Origin: Linepithema humile | Lineage: Eukaryota > Arthropoda > Insecta > Hymenoptera > Formicidae | Assembly: GCF_040581485.1 (NCBI RefSeq) | Contig: NC_090128.1 | Span: 17,662,931-17,726,930, forward strand | Reading direction: 5' to 3' | Length of the DNA stretch: 64,000 nt | In this document: positions 34,952 to 44,754 of the stretch, piece after piece | Layout of the letters: each line of letters opens with the position of its first letter | Position numbering within the stretch: position 1 is the stretch's first letter | Notes under the pieces: model-generated | Told to the model about the DNA's origin: nothing | What the model saw: only the letters and a program-made list of their open reading frames with translations | Database searches by the model: none | Made by a program: the position numbers and the translations under genes

Positions 34952-35871
34952 TCCTCTCGCTTATACTCGGTGGTAGCCATGCTCCGGGCTTCGGCGGGCT
35001 TCCGGTCGCGCTGCCGGCGTTGCGCGATGAGCTCCTCGTATTCCGCGGCTCGATCGGATAACTCGTCGAAATTGATCGCGTCGTGTGGACGAATGTATAA
35101 ACGGTATTCTGGATCCATATTTTCAATTAAGAGATCGAGCGTCTCTGCTTCGGAATACCCCCCCGCGCGGCGCGCGAGGGTGAGTACGGCGGTCGAGAAT
35201 TTCGCGAAATCTTCGTCGGGTAGCTGGCGGCGGTTCGTGGCTTCCTTACGAAGGCGGGCCTGGTAGCGTCGCGGAAGATAGTGGCCGCGAAATTCGGCCA
35301 CAAAATCGGCCCATGTTGCCCACGCGTGGCGTCGGTTCCGGTACCACAATAGTGGTTCGCCTTTTAGGATCTCGGGTAGGCCGAGGAGGAGGTGGTCTCC
35401 GGAGTATCGGTAGATTCTTCGGAGCTCCTCAATTCGCTCGAGAAAGGCGATTGGTTCTTTGCCATTGAAATGGCACCCCCATTTCCGGATTTGATCCATT
35501 GCTTTTGCAGGATCGAACGGGCTGGCAATGGGGGTCGGGGGGTTCGGTGCCGAGTAATAGCTGGCCCGGTCGTCGTCGTCGCTTGGACTTGCGCGGCCCG
35601 AGTTACCCGGAAGTCGCAATAGCGGAACGTTCAGAGTCGCGCGGACCTCAGTTTCTGCTGGCTCATCGGTCGGAGGGATGATATCCCCCGGATGTGCGCG
35701 AACGTATTCACGTAACCGTCGGCGGAGATCGTCCAAGTTGCCGTCGCATTCGAGCTCGCGGCTCTGTAATAATCGCGCCACTTCGGAACGCGGTAATCGT
35801 TGTATCCACGAAGTCATTGTAAGCAGATCTTTTTGACGTACCCCTTTATCTGGTCCCTGTTCGGGCGCCAT
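34780..35871 (-). CDS. gag: Gypsy Gag (363 aa)
   Basis: Structural protein of the young gypsy. The first ATG straddles the LTR/primer-site junction. A second Met at residue 19 (MTSWIQRLPRSEVARLL) opens a SAP-like helix pair and may be the true start. A capsid-like domain spans about residues 125-275 (FNGKEPIAFLERIEELRRIY). The nucleocapsid has an intact CCHC knuckle (CWRCKQRGHTWLNC) and a second that lacks His (CSQCGKDGVYSRDC). It forms the cytoplasmic particle that packages the element RNA. It overlaps pol by 172 bases in a different frame, so Pol needs a -1 frameshift or equivalent. Confidence 0.85.
   Translation of the reverse strand: MAPEQGPDKGVRQKDLLTMTSWIQRLPRSEVARLLQSRELECDGNLDDLRRRLREYVRAHPGDIIPPTDEPAETEVRATLNVPLLRLPGNSGRASPSDDDDRASYYSAPNPPTPIASPFDPAKAMDQIRKWGCHFNGKEPIAFLERIEELRRIYRYSGDHLLLGLPEILKGEPLLWYRNRRHAWATWADFVAEFRGHYLPRRYQARLRKEATNRRQLPDEDFAKFSTAVLTLARRAGGYSEAETLDLLIENMDPEYRLYIRPHDAINFDELSDRAAEYEELIAQRRQRDRKPAEARSMATTEYKREECCWRCKQRGHTWLNCKQPPRKFCSQCGKDGVYSRDCHPPAGNATRAGATAAADRPY
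35853..35870 (-). promoter_or_regulatory. Primer binding site, tRNA-Lys type
   Basis: Minus strand reads TGGCGCCCGAACAGGGAC directly after the 5' LTR. This complements the 3' end of tRNA-Lys (the class used by many retroelements) and would prime minus-strand DNA synthesis. Confidence 0.85.
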
Positions 35872-37415
35872 GAAACCGTGTGAGCTTCGGCGGACGCGGA
35901 TTAGCTCGCCGGAATCCAGGTTCGGTCGGTTGGGGGTATGTCAAATAAACCAAATACTCGTTTGTCAGAAAAATAATGAAACAGTGTTTATTGAGAAAGA
36001 TGTTGATACGATTTGCCTCGAATGATCTGCTACAATGGTCGTGCATACATGCGAAGCGTGTGCAAGATGAATTTGAAATAATATATAAATTAGCCAAATA
36101 TCGGTGAAGTAATTAACAAGTGATAGCGGAATAGTTCTTTAAAGCGGCGTGAAACGAATACAGAGTAGCGTGAAGATAAATGCGGAGTTTCGTTACTGGT
36201 AAAATAATTATTTGAGCAACGGTGGAATAATTATTTTAAAGCGGCGCAAAATATAAGTGAAAGCAACGTGAAAATAAATGCAAGATATCGGCAAAGGCGA
36301 AATAATTATTTAAGCAATGGTGAAATAATTATTTTAAAGCGGCGCCAAATATAGGTGAAAGCAACGTGAAAATAAATGCAAGATATCGGCAAAGGCGAAA
36401 TAATTATTTAAGCAATGGTGAAATAATTATTTTAAAGCGGCGCAAAAATAAAAGCGAAAGCACGTGAAATACATGCAAGATATCGGCAAAATGAAATAAT
36501 TATTCGAGCGGCGGCGAAATAATTATTTAAGGCGGCGTAAAATAAATGCGAAGTATACGTGAAAATCAATGCGAAGTATCGTAATAAAGAAATAATTATT
36601 TGAGGCGACGGTGGAATAATTATTTAGTATGACGTGAGGCGTCCTGGTGCGGTCGGCGAGAGCGCAAGCGCGGGCGATCGTGTCGCAACGGTTGGTACGA
36701 GACGGAGCGCTCGTCGGTGAGTGCGTTCGTAGTATCGCGAGTCTGTTCGATCGTAGATCGATGCGGACTATTCGGCGGCGCGGATTGGTCGACGCGGTGT
36801 TGCTTGCCGGACGGATTATCGTTATGAAATCCCGGCGAATAAACGCGGTGTGCGGACTTAGGCTGCCGATTACGTTCGGCGGGAGTACGAGGATGCTCGT
36901 ACGAAGACGGAATTTAGAATAGCGACCTGGCTAGGTATGCGGAAATGCCCGCAATACAGAGTTCGGTGGCCTGGAGGAACCAAGTACGCTTGGCGGGTAT
37001 ACGAATATATTCGTATCCTGGAATCAAAGAGTACCGAGGACGCTCGGCGGTACACGAGGATTCTCGTGTGCTGGTAAAGGCATAGAGTCCGAGTATGCTC
37101 GGTCGGGACTACGAGGACACTCGTAGCAGGTTTGTTCGCTGTCGATCAGCGAACGGAGTCTGGTGAGAAGACGTTCAGCCGGGCCTCTTTTATACCCGGC
37201 TGGCGGCCGAATGATTTCGAATCGGCAAGCATCGGCGGTTTCGGCGGCGAGTCCCCCACAATACGGAATTTCGGAACGGTCGGGTGTGGGGGATTTTCGG
37301 CGGTTGACCGCCGCTGTTTTTGATGCGAAATTTATCGGCGCGCGATGCGCCCTTGGTGGGCTACGGACGATGTACGGTCCGTAGCCGTAACGATGCAGCG
37401 GGCTGCATCGTTACA
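35871..37415 (-). repeat. 5' LTR of the young gypsy
   Basis: Carries a minus-strand TATAAAAG promoter element near 37186-37194 (its partner lies near 30729-30737). It also has a block of direct repeats of ~100 bases (36190-36640) centred on GAAATAATTATTT and GCGGCG. The short open frames inside it are identical in both LTRs and are not genes. Confidence 0.9.
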
Positions 37416-37982
37416 TATTTTCTAAATATATTTTTGTATTTTTTTTTATTTTTGTATTTTGTATTTTTTATATATTTTTTTGTATTTTTTATTTTTTAAA
37501 ACTTTTTACAAAAAATTAAAAAAATTTTGCCCTAGTAGGGTTTATTGATAAATCCTCCATTGTTTAAAGTAAAACGACCGTTGATCCAACCACCTAAGGC
37601 AAGATTGGCCGTCGATCCAACATTTTTTGAGAATATTTCTGAAATGGAAGAGGAGCAAAGTTTATTTGTATAGTTAGTATTATGTAACAATGCTATCAAC
37701 AAAATATAAAATTAGTATTATGTAACGATGCTATCAACAAAATATAAAGATAATGCATATACAAAGTAAAGTAGTATTTAGTGTTTATTTTATCTTTTAT
37801 ATTTTATATTCTCTATATCTTTTATATTATATTATATTTTATATTTTATTTTATAGAATTAGATCTATTCCAATTTTTTATTAGATATAAAACGATGAAA
37901 AAAATCATTTTGAAAAAATATTAGATTTTTTACTAATTTCCAAATCGCATTTAAAATTTCATTTTTCTGACTTTTTTACCGC
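37416..37982. other. AT-rich sequence, probable 3' untranslated part of a split hAT
   Basis: No gene seen. AT-rich tandem stretches include a near-duplicate ATTAGTATTATGTAACAATGC block at about 37670-37740. Confidence 0.4.
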
Positions 37983-38597
37983 AAATACGTCAAATAATAC
38001 TGTGGAGAGTATTTCTCAAATAGTTTACTTCTTCATGTTCAATGGAAAGAATGCTTAAAGCACTTAAACGATCTTGATTCATAACGCTCCGTAAATAATT
38101 TTTTATTAATTTCAATTTTGAGAAAGATCGTTCAGCAGTTGCAACAGTCACAGGTATAGTTAGAAAAAGTATGAGAACTGTACAAACATCGGGAAAACTC
38201 GCCGTATGTGCAAAATTTTCAACTATCAATAGGTTTGCCAATTTTTTCACTGTAGTCAATTTTGTGATACTACTTTTGAGACACGATCGCATAGATATTA
38301 ATTACATTGGAAAACTATCACTAATGTCTTTGTTATATTTATTAACTATTTTTCGAGCCTGTTAAAGTTGTTGGTCGTCTGATAGCTTAATTAATTTTTG
38401 TGGTTGAATCGCTTGAAAAATGTAATTAACATGCTTTAAGCTTTGAAATCGCTCATGCAACTTATTGATAACAATATCCAAGCATCCATAGAATACATTT
38501 GCTCGGAAACGAGATTCGCCATCAGTGAGTCTTTCTTCCTCATATAGTTCACCGAAGTGACGTTTTGTTTTCTTTACACGTTTATTATCAAATACGT
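37983..38597 (-). pseudogene. hAT (ZMYM-type) transposase, C-terminal half
   Basis: Minus-strand remnant. An upstream part at about 38590-38370 has KKTKRHFGELYEEERLTDGE and YGCLDIVINKLHERFQSL. A stop interrupts a helical link. 38292-37990 is the hAT C-terminal dimerisation region with LTIPVTVATAERSFSKLKLI and RLSALSILSIEHE. It fits directly after the N-terminal half at 42386-43695, on the same strand and in the same order. Confidence 0.75.
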
Positions 38598-41057
38598 GTA
38601 ACGATGCAGCATACATCGTCACGGCTACGGACCGAACATCGGACCCACCGGACCCACCAATCGCGTAGAGCATCACCTCCGACTAACGGACTTACGGCCA
38701 ATTAAACAGCGATACCGCCCCCGCAACCGGCCATGCAAGGGATCATCAACGAGGCCGTAGAAGAGATGAAACGAGAGGAGGTAATCGAGCCGTCACAGAG
38801 CGCCTGAAGCTCGCTGGTCGTAATCGTGAAGAAGAAAGACGGCAAGCCCCGCTTCTGTATAGATTTCCGGAAAGTCAACGCCGTGACCGAGTGCGACGCG
38901 TACTCTCGTCCTCACATTACAGCCACGCTAGACAAATTAAGAGGCGCGAAGTACCTGTCGACGCTCGATCTCAGGAGCGAGTACTGGCAAGTGCCACTAA
39001 CGCTCGCAAGCCGGCCAATCACCGCTTTCGCCGTACCCGGGAAGGGGTTAATGCAGTTCCGAGTGATGCCGTTCGGACTGCATTCTGCCCCAGCGACCTT
39101 TCAGCGGTTGCTCGATACCGTGTTAGGCCCCGCGTTGGAGCCCAACGTGTTTGTCTACCTTGATGATATCATTGTTGCCAGCGCTACGTTTAGCGAACAC
39201 TTACAGCATTTAGCCGAAGTATTCCGACGCCTTCGGGAGGCCAGACTGCGTCTAAACCCAGATAAATGCCACTTCTGCCGGACCGAACTCACATATCTCG
39301 GTCATGTCATTTCACGGGAAGGCATTCACACGGATCCCGCGAAGGTAAGCGCCGTATCCCAATGGCCGGCTCCTACCACGATTCGAAAGGTACGCCAGTT
39401 CCTCGGCATGGCCTCGTGGTACTGCCGTTTCATTAAGGATTCCTCTGCCGTATCCGCGCCGCTCACGAAACTAACGCGGAAAAACGCGCGCTGGCAATGG
39501 GGATCGGAGGAAGAAAGCGCCTTCAACGCGCTCATAACCGCGCCCGTGCTCGCTTGCCCCGACTTTCGGCTACCGTTCGTATTGCAAACGGACGCAAGCG
39601 CGTACGGACTCGGGGCCGTTCTAACGCAAGATTTCACCGAGAGCGAACGGGTAATAGCATACGCAAGCCGCACTTTAAATCCGGCCAAGAAAAATTACAG
39701 CGCGACAGAGTTGGAATGCCTCGCGGTCGTATGGGGGATCCGCCGGATGCGGGATTACTTAGAAGGATATTTCTTCACGGTAATCACCGACCACCAGTCG
39801 CTTCGCTGGCTAAAGAGTCTAGAAACCCCCACCGGCCGACTCGGACGTTAGCTTTTCGAGCTGCAGCAGTACAGCTTCGACATCCGGTACCGGCGCGGAG
39901 CGTTAAATAAAGTTGCCAACGCGCTTTCCCGGGAACCGGAAACCTGCGCCGCCCAGACGGCAAGTTGCGCGTGGTATAGCGACCTCCTGAAGAAGGTAAA
40001 AAGGGAGCCTACGAGCTAACCCGATTACACCATTCAAGGGGGGAGACTTTACCGCCATTTCCGACACGACTTAGAGTTTCGCGAACACACCGAACAAGAG
40101 CAGTGGAAACGCTGTCTCTCTCGCCCCGAACGAGAGGAGGTCATGCGTCGATTCCACGACGAACCGACCGCAGGACATTTAGGCGTGGCAAAGACAATCT
40201 ACCGCGTCACCAGGCGATATTACTGGCCCGGACTGTTCCGCGATATCGCCCGCTACGTTCGAAATTGCGAGAATTGTCTCGCCCATAAATCTTACCAGGG
40301 CAAGCCTGCCGGACGCGCTCACGCGCATAACGTCACCGCGCCGTGGCAGCAAGTCACGATTGACTTAGTGGGGCCGCTACCCCACTCCACAAAAAGCTAC
40401 TCATGGCTTTTCGTCTTACAAGACCGATTTACAAAGTGGGTTGAATTACAACCCCTGCGCAAGGCCACAAGCGAGGCAATTTGTAAAGCCGTAACGGAGC
40501 GGATTATATACCGGCACGGCTGCCCCGAACTTGTCATCTCGGACAACGGAAAGCAATTCGTATCCCGCCAGTTCAATGGCTTGTTAAAATCGTTCGGGAT
40601 AGCGCACCGCACTACGCCAATCTATACGCCGCAATGCAATCCAGTCGAACGAACCAATAAGACGATCAAAACCATGATTGGACAATTCGTCGGGCGCGAC
40701 CACCGCCAATGGGATCGCCATATCCTCGCGCTTCAATACGCGTTCAACAGCGCATGTCACGACGCGACCGGATTCACGCCCGCGTTCGCCAATTACGGGC
40801 GCGAACTAGCACCGCCGTATCCCGAAGACCGAACGCACCCGCCTGTACCGATTCCGACGACAGCCTGGCGGCGCCACCTGGACGAGGCCCGAGAGCTTAT
40901 TACTGTCAATCTCGCCAGAGCTTTTCAACGGCAAGAGCCGTATTATAATATGCGGCGTCGGGATTGGCGGCCGAAGATCGGCGCGACAGTATGGCGCAAA
41001 GAACACCCTCTGTCCAACAAACGCCAAACTCGCGCCAAAATACGCCGGTCCATACGT
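38598..41057 (+). mobile_element. Broken plus-strand relative of the young gypsy
   Basis: Starts with ~43 bases resembling the end of the young gypsy's LTR (TGTAACGATGCAG...). It then jumps straight into pol (VEHHLRLTDLRPIKQRYRPR), so the rest of the LTR, gag and protease are gone. It stops where the GPY/F module would be (AKLAPKYAGPY) at about 41055, joined to another LTR. Confidence 0.7.
38660..41055 (+). pseudogene. Gypsy pol remnant (RT, RNase H, integrase)
   Basis: Closely follows the young element's Pol. RT and RNase H are in 38826-39851 (FCIDFRKVNAVTE, VYLDDIIVASATF, QTDASAYGLGAVL, TDHQSLRWLKSLE). Integrase is in 40143-41050 (HDEPTAGHLGVAKTIYRV, VISDNGKQF, NPVERTNKTIKTMI). A frameshift after RYRPRN near 38730, stops near 38805 and 39850, and further breaks to 40140 disable it. 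It is recognisably the same lineage but an older copy. Confidence 0.82.
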
Positions 41058-41727
41058 TGTAACGGTTCGCTTTTCTCGACGCTGCGGATCTGCTCGCCGG
41101 AGTCAGGATTCGAGAGAAGGAGGGAAGCTTGATCGATCACTCCATGAAATATATTAAAGCTGCGTTTATTCAATCAATTGTGGTGAAGAATACAAAGTGC
41201 GCTTCTGCGCGGACGTTCTCTCTTAAGGTCTATGGCGTTCACTTACACTAACGTTAACTACACTCTATATAATACAACCGCGTACCGGGAGAACCCTGGT
41301 TTTAGGAGAGGGAGCACCCGTCTCCTTTAGGACGGCCTAGCGCGCCGCGAGCCGGGAGAACCCTGGCTTCAGGGCGGGAGCACCCGGCCCTGTCGGTGGG
41401 AAGTCGGAGAGACCGAACGCCGGGAGAAACCCTGGCAGCAGAGCGGGAGAACCCGGCCCTGTCGGCGGAAAGTCGGAGCAGGTATATCTCGGGAGCACCC
41501 AGAGATGTGGTCTGGTCGGATACCGGATCGGGACAGGTGTCGTTATGCTGGCCGAGCCGGCTTATATACCCGGCTCGGGCCTCCCATCCGCGAGTATCGG
41601 TCGCGCAGTGGGAGCGGTCCCCACGCTGGGGCGTCGCATGGGCGCGAGCGCTCGTGGGCGTCATAGGCGTCGAGCCTACGTCTGCTGCACGGGACAAGGA
41701 CAGCATACTGAGTGATACGATAGACAA
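41058..41727 (-). repeat. LTR-like sequence of a related gypsy (minus orientation)
   Basis: Its start resembles the young gypsy LTR start (GCTCGCCGGAGTCAGG against GCTCGCCGGAATCCAGG). It has a minus-strand TATATAAG promoter near 41563-41570. It contains a ~55-base direct repeat block with GCCGGGAGAA and CCCTGTCGG (about 41290-41480). The right edge is uncertain. No matching partner LTR is nearby, so it may be a solo LTR. Confidence 0.5.
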
Positions 41728-41840
41728 TTAACGACTAGCGAAAACACGTTCCTATGTATAAATGTATAAATTTTTGAAGACGTACATATGTATAAATTTT
41801 TGAAGAGAATTGTGTATTTTTTCTTCAAATAAAATGATAT

Positions 41841-42029
41841 TTATAATAAACATAAAAATTTATTTGTAAAATAATATTTCTTACGAGTAAAATTACTTGA
41901 TTGGCCAAGCTCTTGAGAAATACTTTTCCACAGTTTTTCTTTATAACTGCCATCAAGATATTTTGGATGGGATAAGTCGTACAACTCGATGTGTTGTCGC
42001 ACTAATTCAATTAATTTTTTGTTATCCAT
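41841..42029 (-). pseudogene. MADF-domain fragment (PIF/Harbinger type)
   Basis: A 62-codon frame from an ATG at 42029. KLIELVRQHIELYDLSHPKY and WKSISQELG match the N-terminal two thirds of a MADF/Myb-like DNA-binding domain, common in the second protein of PIF/Harbinger transposons and in host regulators. It ends abruptly after FTRKKYYF. A TE-derived remnant is likelier than a host exon, given the surroundings. Confidence 0.6.
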
Positions 42030-42099
42030 TTTTTAATTTTAAAAGAGTGCTCTTGATATCGTGGACTGATTTAAAATGAGACTCAAAAATCTGACCGCT

Positions 42100-42385
42100 A
42101 CACTGAAGCCTATTTACATTTGTCAGTACCGGCACGTTTAGTGCCGTCCGATCCGTGAAAATATCGTCGTCAACGACATCTGCGGTGCCAGTACGGACAC
42201 GGACGGCACGGATACGGAATAGTGTAAATACTTACATTTAATCATATGGAACCGAATCTAGCATCCGTGCACGGATGTGTACGGTACGGACACGGTACGG
42301 ATACGGTACGGATATGTATAAACGGACCTTTATTCCGCGTACACAAACGTACCGTTTCATACGACTTCCACTTTCCAAATGGAAC
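42100..42385. repeat. GC-richer repeat with tandem GGTACGGA units
   Basis: Contains TACGGACACGG and TACGGATACGG in tandem at 42279-42312, with inverted copies (CCGTACC) near 42346. Probably the end of a PIF/Harbinger-like element or MITE associated with the MADF fragment. Boundaries are not resolved. Confidence 0.45.
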
Positions 42386-43695
42386 TCATTTCCGCAGATT
42401 TTTTTTTGCATCTTTATAGTGATCCCGAAAGTTTGTCAGTTCTTTATAAACTTCTTCTATAAGACTGTAAGCTTGAGAAAGGTCTAAATCAGTTTTTTGT
42501 AAACTAATTGAAACAGAATTGGTAGTCATTAAGATTTTTGACTGCAGTACAACGTGGAATACAAATTCAAATGTTTCTAGTTCTTTCTTTAGTGAATAGG
42601 CCTCTTCTCGTTCAGATGATAATGTACTTATTAGCATAATTTTTGCCAATGCTTGCATGATATGTAGATATCTAAATCTGATTGCAAGCAATGACTCATT
42701 CCTTGATGACCAACGCGTTGGGCAAAGACGTTTCAATTTTAAATTAGATTTTTTTTCATTCGAGTCATAGAAAGTTGATAAAAGAGCCCATCGTTTAATA
42801 CTATTACCAAAAAAAGTATAAATTCTCTCAACCGTCTTGAAAAAACGAGTAACTTCTGGTATCCCGTTCATTGCGTCATTGAGAACAAGATTTAAATTGT
42901 GGGCACAGCAATGAACATACAATGCATTCTCTTGTTTGACAATAATTTGTTTTTGCACACCAGAATAAGCACCGCTCATTACCGCTGCTCCGTCATATCC
43001 CTGGCCTCGACATTTCGATAAATCTAAGCCGACACTTTTGATACTGTCAATAATTTCTTGTACCAATCCGTCAGTCGTTTGATCGATTTTTGTAAAACCA
43101 AGAAAAGATTCTTTAACTTTAATTTCAGTAGGTTTAACATTTTCATCTTTCTTAATTTTTACGTACCGAAATACTTTACTCATTTGATAGCTAAAGTAAG
43201 CGTTATATTCATGATTCGATGTATAACTTAACACCAGAAAGACTTTTCCTTCAATATCCGAGCTTCATGATCTTTGTCAATAATTTTATTTTTACACCAT
43301 TGTTCATATACCACGCACGATTTATGATAAATTACGAAGTTCTTATGATCTTTGATCTTATCACCCAACCTTCTCCAAGCCCGTACTCCATTTACCCAAG
43401 CAGGATTAAAATGTGGGTTATTTCTTTCAGCAAAGAGCCAACACGGTTCACAGTACACACAGTCCAGTATTTTCGAATAGCAAATCCAACTTCGTGGTAT
43501 TGTAACTCCGACTTTGTTCATTGCTGTATAGTAATAAGCTGAGAAGTGACTTTGTGTTTCGTTATTCAAGGGATAAGGTCCAAATGGACGGCAAAATCCA
43601 GAAAAAACAATAAATTTTTTAATATTTGCTGACAGTACACATATATTCTTAAAATGACCTTTGCCAGTTGGATAAGTTTGTTTTGTTATTGTAAT
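42386..43695 (-). pseudogene. hAT (ZMYM-type) transposase, N-terminal half
   Basis: 43695-43228 carries a TTF-type zinc-finger region (SHFSAYYYTAMNKVG, ILDCVYCEPCWLFAE). 43234-42386 carries the catalytic-domain part with GQGYDGAAVMSG, HCCAHNLNLVLND and CPTRWSSRNESLLA. A frameshift joins the two near 43230, and the frame ends with DAKKNLRK. The missing C-terminus is found 3.8 kb away at 38597-37983 on the same strand. The open frame seems to extend to 43770, but that part is the hairpin element next door. Confidence 0.78.
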
Positions 43696-43849
43696 GGTCG
43701 GAGCACAGACTTTTGCATAAAGCATAACGCATAAGCATAAGGAAATTGATTGGCCCATTTCCTTATGCATTTGCTTATGCTTATATATAGACCAATCAAT
43801 TTCCTTATGCTTATGCGTTATGCTTTATGTAAAAGTCTGTGCTCCGGCC
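43696..43849. repeat. Small hairpin MITE with ~58-bp TIRs
   Basis: Arms start GGTCGGAGCACAGACTTTT and GGCCGGAGCACAGACTTTT (inverted) and run through CATAAGCATAAGGAAATTG. A loop of about 35 bases separates them. A TAA may be duplicated at the edges (TAA/TGG on the left, CCT/TAA on the right), which would suit PIF/Harbinger. That reading is tentative. Confidence 0.65.
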
Positions 43850-43937
43850 TTAAGCGTTACGTTAGGTAATTACGCGATACGTACGATGCACCACCGATGG
43901 TTACGGCACGTACATCTACGACCGACACTATTCTTAC

Positions 43938-44388
43938 TGTTGTGTGTCGTAACACAACGTGTCGCTATAAGGTTAATTAAGTTAAATACCAAAATAAAAA
44001 TACTAAGAAAGAATTATTTAGCAAATAAAGAATAACGATGAGGCTGCAGAGAAACAACCTCGGATTCAAGGTGACACGAATCAGCAATCCGAGAAATATC
44101 AACAATAACATATCAATAATATTACAAAACTCTTGATTGCCGATTCGTATAAATACAGTCGCGCGCAAGCAGCGACGGATTCAGTTTACGATACGCGAAT
44201 ACACCGACTCGTTTCCCCGTGTCCGTACACGGCTCACGGAAATCTAACACCGTCCTGGCGGTTTGTGAGTGATTAAATAAATTGTTCGAGACAAGGTTTG
44301 CGTCCAGTTATTCCACACCTCTAAGCAGTACGTCCCGTTCCCCAAGCGGATCTCGAACTTACGGTTGCGATCGGAAAGACTCGCAACA
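43938..44388 (+). repeat. 5' LTR of the plus-strand gypsy
   Basis: 451 bp. It contains TATAAATA at 44148-44155 and a polyadenylation signal AATAAA at 44276-44281, in the usual U3-R-U5 order. Confidence 0.8.
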
Positions 44389-44394
44389 TAAATT

Positions 44395-44412
44395 TGGTGG
44401 CAGCGGTGGGAT
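44395..44412 (+). promoter_or_regulatory. Primer binding site, tRNA-Leu type
   Basis: TGGTGGCAGCGGTGGGAT lies 6 bases after the LTR. It matches the complement of an insect-type tRNA-Leu 3' end including CCA, from memory of that tRNA's GATCCCACCGCTGCCA-like end. Confidence 0.65.
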
Positions 44413-44754
44413 CCGCAATTACCGAAGTTCATTCTGGACACCCGATAATCGGATATCGGCAGTGGTAACAGAGGGACCACTGAGAGAATCTATCACCTGG
44501 AGCTACAAAAGTGAGGTGAGAAGGCAGTGTGGAAAATCGCCTGGATTCACAAGGCGACGACAGTCCGGGCAACAAAGCGGCGGAAAGGTGCCTGGCGGAG
44601 CAACGACCAAGCTGAGTCAGCGTAACCCGAGAGGACGACGACAGGCAAGGATCGCGACCTACCTCAACAACGGATCAGCTAACCAGCAGCGTGCATCATG
44701 CGAGCGAGCGGCCTAATGTAAGTCGATAATAAGAAATAATATTAGAAAAAGCGA

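Larger units (their letters stand above)
29413..37415 (-). mobile_element. Complete young gypsy/Ty3 LTR retrotransposon
   Basis: 8003-bp element with two 1545-bp LTRs (29413-30957 and 35871-37415). They begin TG and end CA on the given strand and differ at only one position that I could find (29580 C, 36038 G). The 4-bp target duplication TATT lies at 29409-29412 and 37416-37419. On the minus strand the order is LTR, tRNA-Lys primer site, gag, pol, purine tract, LTR. All parts are open, so the element looks recently inserted and potentially active. Confidence 0.92.

Noticed and set aside
41841..42029. Host gene exon with a MADF domain
   Set aside because: Only part of the domain is present, without splice sites or neighbouring exons, in a TE-filled insert.
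43228..43770. hAT ORF start at 43770
   Set aside because: Codons above 43695 lie in the hairpin MITE arms, so the N-terminus is artificial.
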